Origin: Tetrahymena elliotti 4EA
Taxonomy: Eukaryota; Ciliophora; Oligohymenophorea; Hymenostomatida; Tetrahymenidae
Length of the DNA: 64,000 nucleotides
Assembly: GCA_000231825.2 (NCBI GenBank)
Contig: JH720324.1
Location: 865,141-929,140 of the forward strand
Direction of reading: 5' to 3'
Part shown: piece after piece, positions 37,594 to 51,194 of the stretch
Layout: each line of letters starts with the position of its first letter
Numbering within the stretch: the stretch's first letter is position 1
The notes under the pieces: generated by a model
What the model was told of the DNA's origin: nothing
Database searches by the model: none
The model's input: only the letters and a program-made list of their open reading frames with translations
Translations under genes and position numbers: made by a program

Positions 37594-39210
37594 TTGTTGT
37601 CACTAAGAAAATTTTTTAATTAATTAAGACTAATTAATATAAATATTTGAATCAATAAATTATTTGAAAGATCTACACTATCTTTAGATTGTATATTTGC
37701 TTTTGTTTATTTGTTGGCTTGCTTTTTAATTATTGTAATTAGCTGTTTAAAAACTCAGATTATTTCAGATTTTTGCTTTTCGAATTGTAAATTAAATTGT
37801 TCTTTAAAATTTTGCCTGTATTCTCTGTTATTCAAAAAAACTTATCTTTACTAATTATGTTAAGTTTACTTTAAATTCTTTTAGAATTTTGAATATCTTT
37901 ACTATCCAGTATTAATTATTAATTTTCAAACTAAGTATTTATCTTCATTAGATGAGTTACTAAATATTTAATTAAAAAAAATAAAAATTTGAAAATTAAA
38001 ATTTCTTTTCAAAAAAATCATAAATGTGATATCAATTAATATTTTTAAACACTTAATTTTTCATCATCATATTTATTTTTGAGAATCTATTTGCATTTAA
38101 TTTAATTTAGTAGAAATTAGTTTAAATTTAAAAAATTTGGTATGTGTTTAAAATAATTAATTATGATGATAACAAATTATAAGAAATTATCATAACTTTG
38201 AATTAAAAAGCTTTAAGAAAATATACTTCTATTTTTTATATCTCTTAAATAAGTCTTAAGCTGAGCTTATAGCATGTAATCTTCTGAACTAAATGTTAAC
38301 AAAACCTAACTTTAAATATATTTTTTTCCTTTGAACAAGAAAAAATTAATAAAATGAAATTTTTAATATCCAATAAAAATCAAACAACCATCAATATCTT
38401 TCAAATTATTTTTTAGTTTCTTGTTAGTAACTATAATTATTTTCATCATTTAAAATAAATTATTTTGTTGGAGAATTTTGCTTCATTGAAAAATTGATGT
38501 GATAATTTTAATCATATAAAGTCAATATTTTATATTTTGATTAAAAATTATTTATGAGTTAATATAATGAATTTAAAACAATTAATTCTTAATCTTTTAG
38601 CATTCATTAAAATTTTGTAGTTTTTCACAATAATAATCTAATAATTAGATTAAAATTAACTTGAATGGCAAGGTAAATAGATGTTTTTTCAAAAAAAAAG
38701 TAAAGTAAATATAAATTAACTTATTAATTAAATCATCTTTATCTTATTAAATAGTTGAACTTTTTTCATTTTATTTAAAATTTGATTGTCGCTTTTGTAA
38801 ATAACTAAATTATTTTAAAAAATATCTCTATTAAAAAATTTATTTTCATATAAAAATAAATACTTTTTTCTTGTGAAAATTAAAATTTGATGAAAAAAAA
38901 AATTTTCAGATAAGTAATCTGTTGAAGTATTAAGACTAGTTTAGATAAATAAAAAGATTAATGAAAGGTAATTCATATGAGTATGTTAACACACAAATAA
39001 ATCCAACATAGAGAGATTACTAGTTAGTTAATTTAGTGAGTGTAGTGAGAAAATAAACAGACTATTGATTCTAAAATGAATAGGTTTAAATAATTTTTTA
39101 ATTTAAAAGCCAGCTTCAATCAAGAATAGATGAATGAATAAATGGATAAATGTTAAAATAATTGTATAACTAAGATTATTTATTATTTTTAATTAAAATC
39201 ACTTCTCCTC
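37594..39210. other. Intergenic, promoter side of the PAS gene
   Basis: 1.6 kb between the start of the PAS gene and the end of the next minus-strand gene. Extremely AT-rich with short A/T runs; no coding ORF or repeat array seen. Confidence 0.6.
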
Positions 39211-42200
39211 TCACTTTTTATCTCTAGAGCTTCTATTATCCTTAATGTAATTATCAATATCTTTAAATTTATGGACTCCAGTCTTTTTTAATACTTTTCT
39301 CTTTGAGTCTTTTTAGATAATTTTTACGTCAGTCAAAGATTCAACAATCTTATCGGCAACTTCTTCTTCAGATAAAGTTTAAACCTTTTCTTCTTCTTGT
39401 TATGGTTATTCTTTAGCTTCATTTACTTTAGCTCCTTTCTTGCCTTTGCTCTTTTCTCCTTCTTAGGTAGGAGCAGCATGTTCAGCAGTAGCAGCAGAAT
39501 GAGTTTTTTCATTTTTATTAGCATTAGCAGGTTAGTTTTCTAAAGGTTTTTATTCAGCTGATTTAGTCTATTATTACTTATATGTTTTTTAGTTGGTTTG
39601 CTATTGTTGTTAATTGAGCATTTCATTAGGTTTTCTAGTGTTTCTCTTCTTGATTTTATCTTATAATAACTATTGTCTAATTTATTCTTACCTATGATTT
39701 TAAATTGAATGTAAATAATATAATTTTATTTTATCAAAATATACTTTTGAGAGGAGAACAAAGTTTCAACTTATCCCTTCATGAAAGATTTTAACATTTC
39801 TTCTGAGATACTGTTAACGATTCTATTTATTTAAACAATACATTTTAATCAAAAACTCATTAATTTTAATTATTTTTTATTAAAATAAAATGTAAAATTA
39901 GTTTTACCTGTAAGAAGTTAACTTGGTATAGTCATTAACCTTGGTAGGATTCTTAAGCAAATATTTAAGGAGATCAGAATAATCAGAAGGAGTTTCATTT
40001 CTAGCAAAGAGAGCAGCGAAATCGTTAACTTCTTGAACATCAATGTTAATTTTATCATTATAAATTTGTTCATTGAGTATTCTAATGGTTAATTAGGCAA
40101 GGGGTTTAGGGTGTTTCTTGAAAATTTCAAGCAAACATTTGATAATTTCAACACCAAATTCTACCTTTTATTCAATGAGTTATTCATAAAGAGAAACAAT
40201 ATCTTCAGGGTTGTCATCCATACTCTTAAAACCTATTTTATATTAATGAAAATATATTAGAAAATATTTCTAAACTATAAAATAAAAATTGAACCTTGAA
40301 TGTAATCTTATTCATTTAATGAGTATTTCATGTTAGTAAGTTCATTGAAGAGGGGACGAGCATAGTGGTTTAATCCAGTAGAGGTAAGCTTTTACATGTA
40401 TAATCTAAAGAGTGATTAGATAGTATCTCTTTGTTCTTATTTGAACTTTTCAGCAATTTAAGTGTTGGCTTCTGAGCTGAGTTTTTCATCATAATTAATT
40501 TTTCTGGCAAGGAAGAAATCTCTGAATCTTTCAAGCATAGACATTAACTTGTTAATATTCTTAATACGAATAAGAGAATTAATGTAACTTTCAAGGATCT
40601 TATTATCAAACTTTCTGTTAATGTTAGAGCTCAAATATACTCTGACTAAAGTTTCAATATCTTCATGAACTTCTTCAAAAGTCTTAATATTATTTAATAA
40701 TTGAATGAATTATTGCTGAGTAATCTTAGAGTTAGCATCATTAACTAAAAGATAAGTGAATTCGAACAAAGTTAAACCAAGCTTTTGTTCTCTGCAGATC
40801 TTAATAATTAAATCTAAAGTTGACTTGTCTAACTTAGCACGATAAGTGACAATATGAGTTAAAATCTTCTTGAAGAATCTTCTCTTGTAGTGAACGCTGC
40901 ATACTTCAAGTAAAGAGTTATAGGCAATATATTCAAGAGGCTTTCCAAAAACAGTTTCTTCTAAATATTACTTGTAATCACGTTAGATATCTCCCAAACG
41001 AAGAGTTTTTAAGTTAATTAAAGTTCTGTTGTCACTGAAATCTTCCTTAGCAATTAAATTTTCAAGGTTACTGTGCTTCTTGTATAATTAAGGAGTGATG
41101 AATGCCCTGTAAAGCAAGTATTTACCTTCAGGATAGTCATGAACAAAGTCCTTAGGCATGGTAGTGAGACCGTTGATACTATTTTAAAATTAGAAAAAGT
41201 TTAATTATCAAATTCAATTCAAATAAATTAATAAATAGTTTCTTGAGCAAGATATATCAATAAGATATTGTCATATTTATTTTTTCAAATCACAATAGAT
41301 TTCAATCAATTTTAAGTGTTTCGATTTAATTAATTACACGGAATCATAATTAGATCTTTGATCGTAAAGTTCCTTTTCTAATCTTAAAACAGCTTCATCG
41401 AGGTTGGTAAGGCTACCAAAGAAATCTGCATAGTATGATTGGTTTTAACCTTTAGTGAAAACAGAGGGAACTTCTTTAACTTCTTTTTTAGCTTCAGAAG
41501 CAGGAGCTACTGTTTGGCTTGCTTAAGCTTGATTTTCTTCGGTTTACAAATTCTTCATTTTTAAGATGTCTTCTTTGGTAACGAAGGGATTGCTCTTTTC
41601 AGCTGCTCTGTCAATTTCTCTAACCTATTCGAAAAATAGATTTAGTTATTTATTATAAAATGAAAAAATTATATTTTTACTTTGGCCATAAATTCTGAGA
41701 AAGCCTTGGAAGATTTAGCTTCGGGTTAGGCTTAATTTGGAATATTTAATTAATCAGTATCGTCATGGAGATCATCAACTCTCTTTTCTGAAGAAGTTGA
41801 GAAACTGAATTTAGATACATTGAAATAGGAAGAAGCAGGAATGTTAATGTTTCTGCTTTTGAAGTAGTTTCTCACTGAAGGTTCTTCGTTTTTGTAGGCT
41901 TCATCAAGAGTATTGTAAATAAAAGAGAACATTTGGTTGTAGTAAGCATTAGGATTAGTCTTTTTCAAGTCTTCTAATTCCTTTTACTTCTTTTTAGTGG
42001 CAATGGCAATATCATTATTGAAGATAGATTCCTTTAATAAGTTTTCGACAATAGATTCTCTTTAGTTAGATAAGTAAGTATCTTGGAATTAACTTAATTT
42101 ACTGCTGGAAAAGCTTTGTTTTTCAACGTTAAGTACATTACCTAATTCATAACGATAAGGAATATTTTCGGTTTAGTTAACCAAATCATAATTGAAACAG

Positions 42201-44334
42201 ATTACACCGTTCTTAACAGCAAAAGCAGAATCGAAGTAAGTAAGACGCTAGAAATCAACCTTTGAATAGGGTGATGTAGTGTTAGAGTTTTACTTATTAT
42301 TTTGGTTAAATAATTTTAAGGCTTCTTACAAGTTATTGTAATAAGTTTTATTTTGCAAAGTTTAAAGAATTTGAGGTAAGTTTTCCTTAATATAGTAGTC
42401 GAATTTGTGTTGGCTGAATGTTTAAATGTATTATTGGAAGAGATCATTCAAGTTTGTGTAATTTTCAGCTAAACGAGCAAGAATCAAAATGTGATATGAA
42501 ATGCTTGATAAAGCTAAATCGTAATTTTCAAAACTGAAGAAATTATCACATAAGTAGTGCTATAGTGAAGTGCTAATTCCTAATTTTATCTTTAAATTAA
42601 GTAATTCGTGAAGTCTGCTTGAAAAATCTTATTTGGACTTTTCATTCAAATGACCAAAGTGAATTCTAGAGAAATGCTTGCTAATTTCACCAGCTTCTAA
42701 TAAACTCTATTTTTATTTTTTAAATTAAATTATTTTAATTTTAATTTTTGAATTTTATTAAGTGTGACATAAAATTATCTTCATTAAGTTTTCTCAGATT
42801 TTATTAAAAGTTTAAAACATTTAAAATCAATTTTGTTTAGTTTCTTTCAATCAAATTTTAGAATATTTATACTTATTATTGATTCTATTACTTTCCCTTG
42901 TAAGATGATAAATAAACTTGAAGAATAATTTTCAAAGGACTATTTGCAAATTTATATCTTTCCTATTATGGATACTTAATTTTATTTAATCATAAACCTA
43001 GTTTTAATCAGCTCTTTTTGGAAAGTATTTTGATTTTAAATGTAGAATTTATTTTTGATATAGGAGATTTAAATGTTTACAGAAATGTTGAGACGGATAA
43101 GATTGTGAGCAGCAAAGAAGACAAGGAGGTAGTTAAGCTTAGTATTTTATTCAGCACGAATGTCATAGATGAATTGGGAAGCGATTTCCTTATCAGCAGA
43201 AGTGAATTTTTGAGTAAAATTACTGTTTTTAACGAAGAAGTTTTTGTGGTATTTTAATAACTCAAAAAGAGGGTAGAAGTCAGGATCTTATTTGCACTTC
43301 TTGAAAATTTAAACAACATCTTGTTGCATAAGAACGTTTTAGTTAACTTAGAAGTATTTCTTATTGTAGAATTATGGGACAACCTTGAGAAGCTCCTTAG
43401 TAAAAATTAAAGTCCTTTTAATATGTAAAAATTATTGTTTTATTGATTGGAAAATGTGCATCCATAGTGATATGATAAAGTTTACATTTATATTAAGAGT
43501 GTATGTATATATGTTTGGATTGAGTCAAATTAAATAAATAAAGAATCTATGAATGAATGAAATAATTTACTTTAAGTCCTTTTCATGAATGAAGAAAGTT
43601 TATTCCTTATAATTAGCACCCTAAACAAGCTCTTCAATGCTTTAAACGATTTCTTCATTAATTCCTGATTCTTGGATTTTCTTGAAATAAGAACTCATCT
43701 TACCTCTAATATTCTATTTAAAATGAATAATGATTTCATAATTATCACTCGCTGAAAATAAATTGTAAAATAAACTCCTCTTTTTGATCAAATTAGTTTA
43801 TTTATAATCAATCCATATTTAAATTATCAAAATTAATCAAGATACTCTTTGTTCATCGTCTTGCAATAAATATCTCATGGCTTTTTCTTGCTATTCAGTA
43901 AGATTTAAACAAGAGAATATGTTGAGAGGCATGTGCTTTTCAAGATTTTCTAGTTACTTATTATAATATTCGACGGAATCTTCAACTTTGACTCCAATTG
44001 GGATGGGTTTATAATCTTCAAAGCCTTCTTAAGAAGTACGAATTTGCTTGCTATATGTTTCTCTAACGAAAGTCTTTTTGGTTCCTCTTCTTTTAGAATC
44101 ACCAAGTTCATCCCCTTCTTCATTTAAATCAGATTTTTCTAAATCATCATCAACTTCTCCTTCATCATCCTTCTTAAATTTTTTAGGACGAAGGGGTTTC
44201 TTAACTTCTTCATCTTCATCTTCTTCAATATCTTGCTTAGAAGCAAATAAAGCAGCGACTTTCTCGAGCTTTTTTCCTTTCAAAACAATCAAATTCTATT
44301 GCTATCTGCTCAAGCTAGAGATTAACCTTAACAT
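39211..44334 (-). CDS. 1,375-aa predicted mitochondrial protein with helical-repeat character
   Basis: Nine exons (44334-43846, 43713-43571, 43414-42998, 42704-41681, 41624-41338, 41178-40295, 40232-39908, 39822-39745, 39691-39211); the sum, 4,128 nt, is exactly in frame. The N-terminus MLRLISSLSRQQQN is basic, hydroxylated and free of acids, like a mitochondrial targeting peptide. An acidic/basic stretch (EEDEDEEVKKPLRPKKFKKD) follows. The rest is largely alpha-helical with PPR-like helix pairs, for example AYNSLLEVCSVHYKRRFFKK, TLDLIIKICREQKLGLTLFEF and IESYIN-type segments. The C-terminus is low complexity (Gln-, Ala- and Lys/Glu-rich) and ends in KKTGVHKFKDIDNYIKD. I do not recognise a named family; an organelle RNA- or ribosome-associated role is an inference only. 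Codon use looks like a well-expressed gene (TAA favoured over TAG, many GCT/GAA/AAG). Confidence 0.75.
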
Positions 44335-45941
44335 TTCCAATTTAAAATAATATAATACTTCTTCTGTCTTGTTTCTATCTTTTTCTTTATTTTCTTTTAG
44401 ATATTTCTAATCAATCAATATTTGATTGTTAAAGTGCTTTAGATCTTTTTATTTTTTGCCTATCTAACTTTATATTAAAGCATGATACACACATTAAAAT
44501 GAATGAACCCCTTCATTCATTCTCTCTGATTAACTCACTCACTCTCATTTATTGAAGAAATAAATTAACCTATTGTAAATTTTAAGATGGATATATTGGC
44601 ATAAACATTAAAAAAATACAGATATCCATGTCCTCAAATAAATTTAATATACACAGATTGATTTCTTTCTTTTTGATGCATTGATTAAATAGTTCAAAAC
44701 ATTTTCAAATTTCTTTAAATATCTTTTGCATCATACATACAATCAATCAATTAATCAAAAATCTTTTTTTCTTAATCTATCAAATAAAAATAGGCAATCA
44801 ATTCATTTATTTATTTATCTTCTTCTTCTACTATTAAATTTTAATTTATGATAAATTTTTCATTTTCATTTCTCATTTATTTTTAAATCATAAAACATTT
44901 ATCTTATTTTTTATTCGAAAATTCTATTCAATTTCTTCGATCATCCCTTCAATTTATCTTAGATATTTTTTTCATTTTATTTTGATACTTTTAAATTAAT
45001 AAAAAAAACAAAGATATCATTTTTTATTCGAAATTAGTCTAAAAAATGGTTAGTAATTAAAATTTTTTAAAAAAACTATCAGAAAAAATAAAATAAATTA
45101 ATTTTAAAAATCAAACTTTATGGAAAATTAATTGAATGAATTTAAATTAAATTTACTCTTAAAATAATTATTTGTGAAGAACTAAGAAGCCAATGAAAAA
45201 TAATTGAAAAAAAATGTTTAATAAGAAGAATATACCAAAATGAATAAATATATACAAGATAAATTTTAATTAAATTGATTAATAGCTTGGTTTTAAAATA
45301 AATCATTAATTTTTTTGAAATCAGTTATTGTTAAAATAAAAATAATTTTTGTTAAAATTTTACATTTAACTTTATTTTAAATACAACAAAAACTGAAGAT
45401 TATTAGTAATTATGTTTCTAGTTAATTTATCTTTGAATAGTTAGTTATTTAGTCCTGCATTAAAAGAGATTAGTTAGATATGGTGTGGAAATATAATTCT
45501 TTTAAATAAGATTTTGAATGAAGAAAGTAGACAAACAGTCACAGTTTTTAGTCTGATAATTATTTTTATTATTATTAATGAATTGAATACTTTGCAGGTA
45601 GACATAAATGAAAGAGTAAAATTATATTAAAATTTATTATCATTATTATTATAATTTAGCCTTTATATGAATGTAATAAAGATTTTTTTTTTTTAGTTTG
45701 AGCTGTACTATTTATTTATTGAAGTTATTAATTTATTTATTAGTATATTCAGCTTAATTATCAAGCAATTCACTTTAATAAATTAGTTTGTTTGTTATTT
45801 TATAAATAAAGAAAAAGTTTTATTGTTTGTTGATCAGAATTAATATAAAATCTATATTTTATTTTAATTAGTGGCATGGTTATTAAGAATAATTAGAAAT
45901 AAATATTTATGGAAAAAGCAGGGGGGGTGATTTTTTTAAAA
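44335..45941. other. Intergenic, AT-rich
   Basis: Promoter side of the predicted mitochondrial gene and 3' side of the polytopic membrane gene, both on minus. No ORF. A run of seven G (45921-45927) lies 15 nt past the stop of the polytopic gene; in its transcript this is a C7 run. Confidence 0.55.
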
Positions 45942-48589
45942 TCAAAGTTTATCAATAAAGGTTTGCTTAAAATCAGAGAGTCTGAAATAGTTGTTAGTAA
46001 GGCAGACATTTATAGATAGAAATACAGCAGCAAAGGCAGCCAATGTCATGTAAGTACCTTCATTTAAGAATTAAGTGATCTCTTTTAATATATTTTTGAC
46101 AGTAAGGCCTTCGAAGCGGATATTTTTAGAAAGGAAGTTGATTATCAGATAGGATAGTAATATTTCAGTTACTAATTCAATCATGCAAAGTATTGAAATA
46201 GCTTTGAACTCACTTGAAGTAAGTATAGTATAATCATTAACTAGATTCATGTTAACTTTAAAGATTAATGTAACTGCATAGAAAATAATAAGACTTAGAA
46301 TATCAGTAAATTGTAAGATTCCAAGTTTTTTTGTAAAGAGTCTTCTTTACATTTCTTTAAATTCAGCTTGCTTTTCTTTCTTATTGAAGCACCTAAATAT
46401 TGATCTTCTGAGGAAATTTTTGATAGTTTCATAGTTAGTAGGATAAATATAAAACATAATTACTTTGAAAACTATTTTGATTATAATAATAGAGATTCCT
46501 TGCTTTACAGATGGTAGCAAGATGTAGAAGAAGTGGTAAATAGATACAGTAAATGTACTACGAAGGACTTCAAGTTCATATTTATATTCTAATGAAAAAT
46601 AGGAATCAATTTTATAGACTATTCCTGCAATTACTTCTCCTAGAATAAGGAAGGCTAAAATTTCTATATACATATAAAAGAAACTTGATTCAACTTTGTT
46701 CTTCCAGATTTATTCTTAATTGAACATATAATATATCTATTTTAAAAGAAAATACCTTAGGATAAGCAAATAAAATAAACAAAAAAATGAATGAATAATT
46801 TATGTTTGTATAGAAAATAGTTCAAAAGAGAAAATAGTCCTAATCAGTTAGAAAATTTGAGGAAAGTAAAAAGTATAAACAGTGGTTAAAAAATAAAAGA
46901 GAAGATTTTGATTTTTTAATATTTGGAGATTAATTTTTTAATAATTTTGATTGCTTCTAAATAGTTAATTAAAGTTAAAAAAGTAAATAATTATAAATAC
47001 CTGGGCAATTTAAAGAAAAATAGCAAGCATCATAGAAAAGTAAAATGATTTAGATTTTATTTAAGGTCCTTATTCGTCTGGCATAAAATCTATTTGATTT
47101 AAAATATATTTTTAGGGTTATATTTATTTTTTGATAAGCTTATAAAGTCTAATTAATAGATAAAGGCTAGTTAGGAATTAACTGTAAACAATAATTAAAT
47201 AAGCCTTCATTAAATTTTATAAAGAGCTTCTCAATTACAATAATAAAAACAACAGAAAATTCTATTACTGTTTAAATTGCTTGGTAGTCTTATTTGAGTC
47301 ATGCCTCTCCCTTTACGAAAAGCTTTAGATTATGAGAGAGTGAGTTTTCTTTCAGTGTTATCAGAACCAAAGGTGAGTTTGAGACGCTTATATAAAATTG
47401 GTTAAAAAGCTGATAGGCAAAGAATAAATATAAAGAATAGAAGAATAGCTACAATAGGAAGTAAGCTATAGACATTAATATTGTATTTTTATTTTTCACT
47501 ACCATATATAAAGCCAAATAAACCAGAAATGCATCCAACAACTGCAATATAAGTTATTTTTGGAGTAGTGAAGTAGTCTACTATTTGTTCGTTAGTAAGT
47601 TTAAAGAAAGGGTGAGACTATATCATAATAATCAGTAAAAGTGCAAACGATACTCCAAATAGTAGTGTATTTATAAAGGTAAATATATATAAACTCCCAT
47701 AATTATAACTAGCCAGTGAAAGAAATATTGTTAAAAGGATAATGTAAAATATTGTGCGCAATAGCACTATTGGTTAGAAAGGCTCGTCACTTTCTTCATT
47801 CTATGAAGTATAAACCATTTTAGATTAATTAACAGCTTCTGAATCTCTGCCTGATTCCATTAAATGATTATTTTAATGCCCATTATGGTTACCATTCATA
47901 ATTTCGATAATGTGAGATCCACCATTTTTTGTATCAGTTGTAGTTTTATATTAATTAATTGTTTCAGTTACACGCAATGTTCTAAATTCAAATCCTTCTG
48001 TCGACTAATTTTATCCCCTTCCACCTTTTTTTTGATTGTAATCCCTAACATCTATTTTTGTCTACGAATCAAGTTCTTCTTAAACAGAAAATTGCTTCTA
48101 ATTTGAACCAAGAGGACTAGTAAATGGTGAACTCCCATTCTCTATCCTCTCCGTTTTCTTTTAAAAAGGATCACTTAGTTTATTACCTGTTTATTTTTTT
48201 TTTAATGAAGAATTTTTGTGAGAATAGCCTTTGCCTTGCTACAACTAAAATGATTAGTTGCGTAATTTCTTAGAGTCAGCAATACCTTCAAAACAATCAC
48301 TCAGCTTTCTACTTTTGCTGCCTTACAAACGGCTCTCATCTAATGAAAAATGGCGATCGTTATCCTCAAAATCTGAACTCATTTTCAGCTTGTGAGACAG
48401 TTTACGAGACTTTGGTCTCTCAATAAATAACTTTTTACAAAAATGCTCTTTTGAATTTCTTCTAGTATTATAAGATGACTATAAAGAGGGCTCTTTTGGT
48501 GATTTATTACCATTTAAATGTGCAAAAGAAAACCCTGCGGCTGTAGATACTGCTGATACATTAGCAAAACTCATTTTCTTACTATGCAT
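45942..48589 (-). CDS. 805-aa polytopic membrane protein, family not recognised
   Basis: Four exons (48589-47317, 47288-47001, 46839-46756, 46714-45942); the sum, 2,418 nt, closes in frame. The third and fourth exons are joined by a 41-nt intron. The first 260 or so residues are Ser/Lys/Arg-rich and probably cytosolic (e.g. SKSRKLSDCFEGIADSKKL). About ten hydrophobic segments follow, among them LLRTIFYIILLTIFLSLAS, TYIAVVGCISGLFGFIYGS, LLPIVAILLFFIFILCL, IEFSVVFIIVIEKLF, YIEILAFLILGEVIAGIVY, GISIIIIKIVFKVIMFYIY, ILSLIIFYAVTLIFKV, SILCMIELVTEILLSYLII and MTLAAFAAVFLSINVCL. A basic loop RRSIFRCFNKKEKQAEF lies between helices. ATG at 48589 is used; a second in-frame ATG lies five codons later. 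No channel filter or transporter motif is visible. Confidence 0.78.
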
Positions 48590-51194
48590 GATATTTGTGT
48601 ACTTTCAGCTTTGGTTATAAATGTATAATTTAATCCGGCCTTTAAATTGATGAATCCTAAAATTGTTTACTACTCACAAGTTAAATATTTAAGAATGAGA
48701 AAATATTATTTATGAGTTTCGAGCTTATCAAAAAAACTCCTTGGTATCTATCTACTAAAGAAAAAGTTAAATTTGAGATAGTATTTAACTCGCTTTGTTT
48801 TTAAAGTTACGATTTGCTTTTTGGTCTTATTCTAAAATCGATTTTATTGACCTTCGCTATCTATCTATCTTTATGGTAATCTCTATATCTAAATATTACT
48901 TTATATATAAATTATATATATCTTGCTTGTTTATCTGGACTGCTTTGATTATTTCTTTGTTTTTTGTTTGTTTTTTTGTTAGTTAGTTTGTTTAATTGTT
49001 TGTTAGTTTATATATTTCTTATTTTTTTACTTTTTCTTGTTAATTTCTTTGAGTTATAATTATCTTTTGAGTGAATTAATGATGAATGAATTTGCTTTGA
49101 CTTGATGTATTTAATTATTTTTAATAGTTTTCAATCAATAGAATTTGTTAATCTAGTTACTTAAGAAGCTGCTGAACAATAATAAATTAATAATTTAACT
49201 ATTAAAAATATTGATTGATAATTAATGTGTTATTTGTTTATGAAATCTATCATTTTGATTAAATGCTTATGAAAAATAACAAATAAATTAATCAATTTTT
49301 CTTTCATATGCATATATACATTCAAATAATTAATAGCTTTGTTTTTTCATAAATAACTCTCTCCTAATCAAATTTACTCTTATCAATTTAATATTTTTAC
49401 ATTCTTTTTTCTATTTAATTCTTAAATAAGATTTAATTACTACTTAAAAAAGGGTCATTAGACTTTTACTTTTTTTATGATAGCAATATCAAATTATTCA
49501 GAAATGGTTTCTTTTATTTCAAATCTTTTCAACCTTCTTTTAATATTTTGTATTTTTAATAATTATTTTGTCACTGAAGTTAAAAATATCTTGCGCTATT
49601 TCTTTAAGCGCATGAATTATTTATCTTACTTATTAATTAATCATGCTTTATTCATGGAAAGGTTTTTACAATAAATTGAGAGAATTTAATCAAAATATTA
49701 ATGAGCAATCATTATAAATTAGATTCGTCTTCGTCTTGCTATTTTTGATAAAAATAAAGGTCTAAATTATTTCATGAAACAATACACACTATTGTCGAAT
49801 TGCTATAAAAAAGCAAATTAATGATCTATTAATTAAAAAAATTTTTGATTTCTTATTTCACCAAATATAATATTCTACAATATATTTTAAAAACAAAATT
49901 CAACTTTGATACTTTTATTAATCACTTCTCTCTTTTAATTAGATCACAAGTATTTATTTGTGTCTTTTTTATTTATTTCTTTCTCTCTAATATCTCATAA
50001 TGTCAAATTACAAAGATAAAAATTGATAATAATAGCCTTTAAATAACTAACATATTATCCTGAAATTTTTATCTGTAAACAAATAAATCGAAAAGGGCAA
50101 TCTTTATAACTACTAAAGATCTCAATTCAAAATATTTTTCTAATGATTTTTTAATGTTTTATTTTGTTAGTAAATTTTATTGCATTATAAACTTCTATCT
50201 AACCTTAAAATGTGGTAAATTAAAGCACAATATTCTTACTTATTTTTCAAATAAAAATTATCTCAATTTCTTAAAGAATAAATTACTTCATAGAAAGTAA
50301 AAAAACAGCTTAAATATAAAACTCTCTTAATTTGGTAATATGCAAAAAATTTAGTATTTACAAATATTTTAAATAAATAATCTTATTTATTTTGATAAAA
50401 GCTTAATCATACTCTACTATCAGTAACTTTAAAATATGCTTTATTGGAAAATTATTTTAAATTTTTTTACTTTTGATTAAATAATATTTACTCAAAATAC
50501 TCTTAAATATGTTAAATAAATAGATGAATAATCAATTAATTAAAATTAGTAGATGTCATTTAAAATTATATAATAATTCATTTCAAATAAATTATAACTT
50601 TTATTTAACATTCTTACAATACTTTTTATTTGCTTACATTTTGATTTACTAAAAATTAAAACTCAATCTCCTTTTACTGTTATTAGTACTCTCTAAATAT
50701 TTTATAAAGTTTTGTTAATTCATTCAAAACTCTTAGTTATTTTTACTTTTTAATTTAAATTAATGTAATAACCCCCTTCCCTAATTTTTATCTAATTTAT
50801 TATGAGTCTATCCTCACCTCAATTAAAAAAAGGGGGAGTTTTAATTAATACTTTTATAGTTATTTCGCTTTTTTTCAATATTAGATGATCTCAATTCGCA
50901 AAAAATTTGGATATTTAAAAGAAATGATCTCAAAATAAGATAAATACTTAATTTTGTATGAAATGATGAATTTAATTATTTTTTTTGAGTTTCTTTTTAT
51001 GTAGCAATTATTTTTAATTAAATTTTATTATTAGTTTAATAGACAATATCTGAATTCTTAATAACTCTCTAAATATTTTTAGATGAATGTATATTTTTTA
51101 ATATTTTTCTGTATGAATAATTTTTTCATCATCCATTTAATTAATTAAAAATTTGCTTTAGAAGACTTTTCAAGAAGAAGGAGTATTAAAAAAA
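48590..51194. other. Long intergenic between divergent genes
   Basis: 2.6 kb holding the promoters of the polytopic gene (-) and LRR gene 3 (+). AT-rich with CTATCTATCTATCT at 48857-48870. CCCCCTT (50771) and AAGGGGG (about 50830) could pair across a loop of about 50 nt. A hydrophobic ORF of about 75 codons at 49477 has no other support. Confidence 0.5.

Noticed and set aside
43018..43257. 79-aa ORF on +
   Set aside because: Antisense to exon 3 of the same minus-strand gene.
44048..44350. 100-aa Ser/Phe-rich ORF on +
   Set aside because: Antisense shadow of the acidic/basic first exon of the predicted mitochondrial gene; that exon has a targeting peptide and closes in frame.
49477..49710. 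Hydrophobic ORF of about 75 aa
   Set aside because: AT-rich DNA on this scale gives Phe/Leu/Ile-rich frames by chance; no start context or neighbouring exon supports it.
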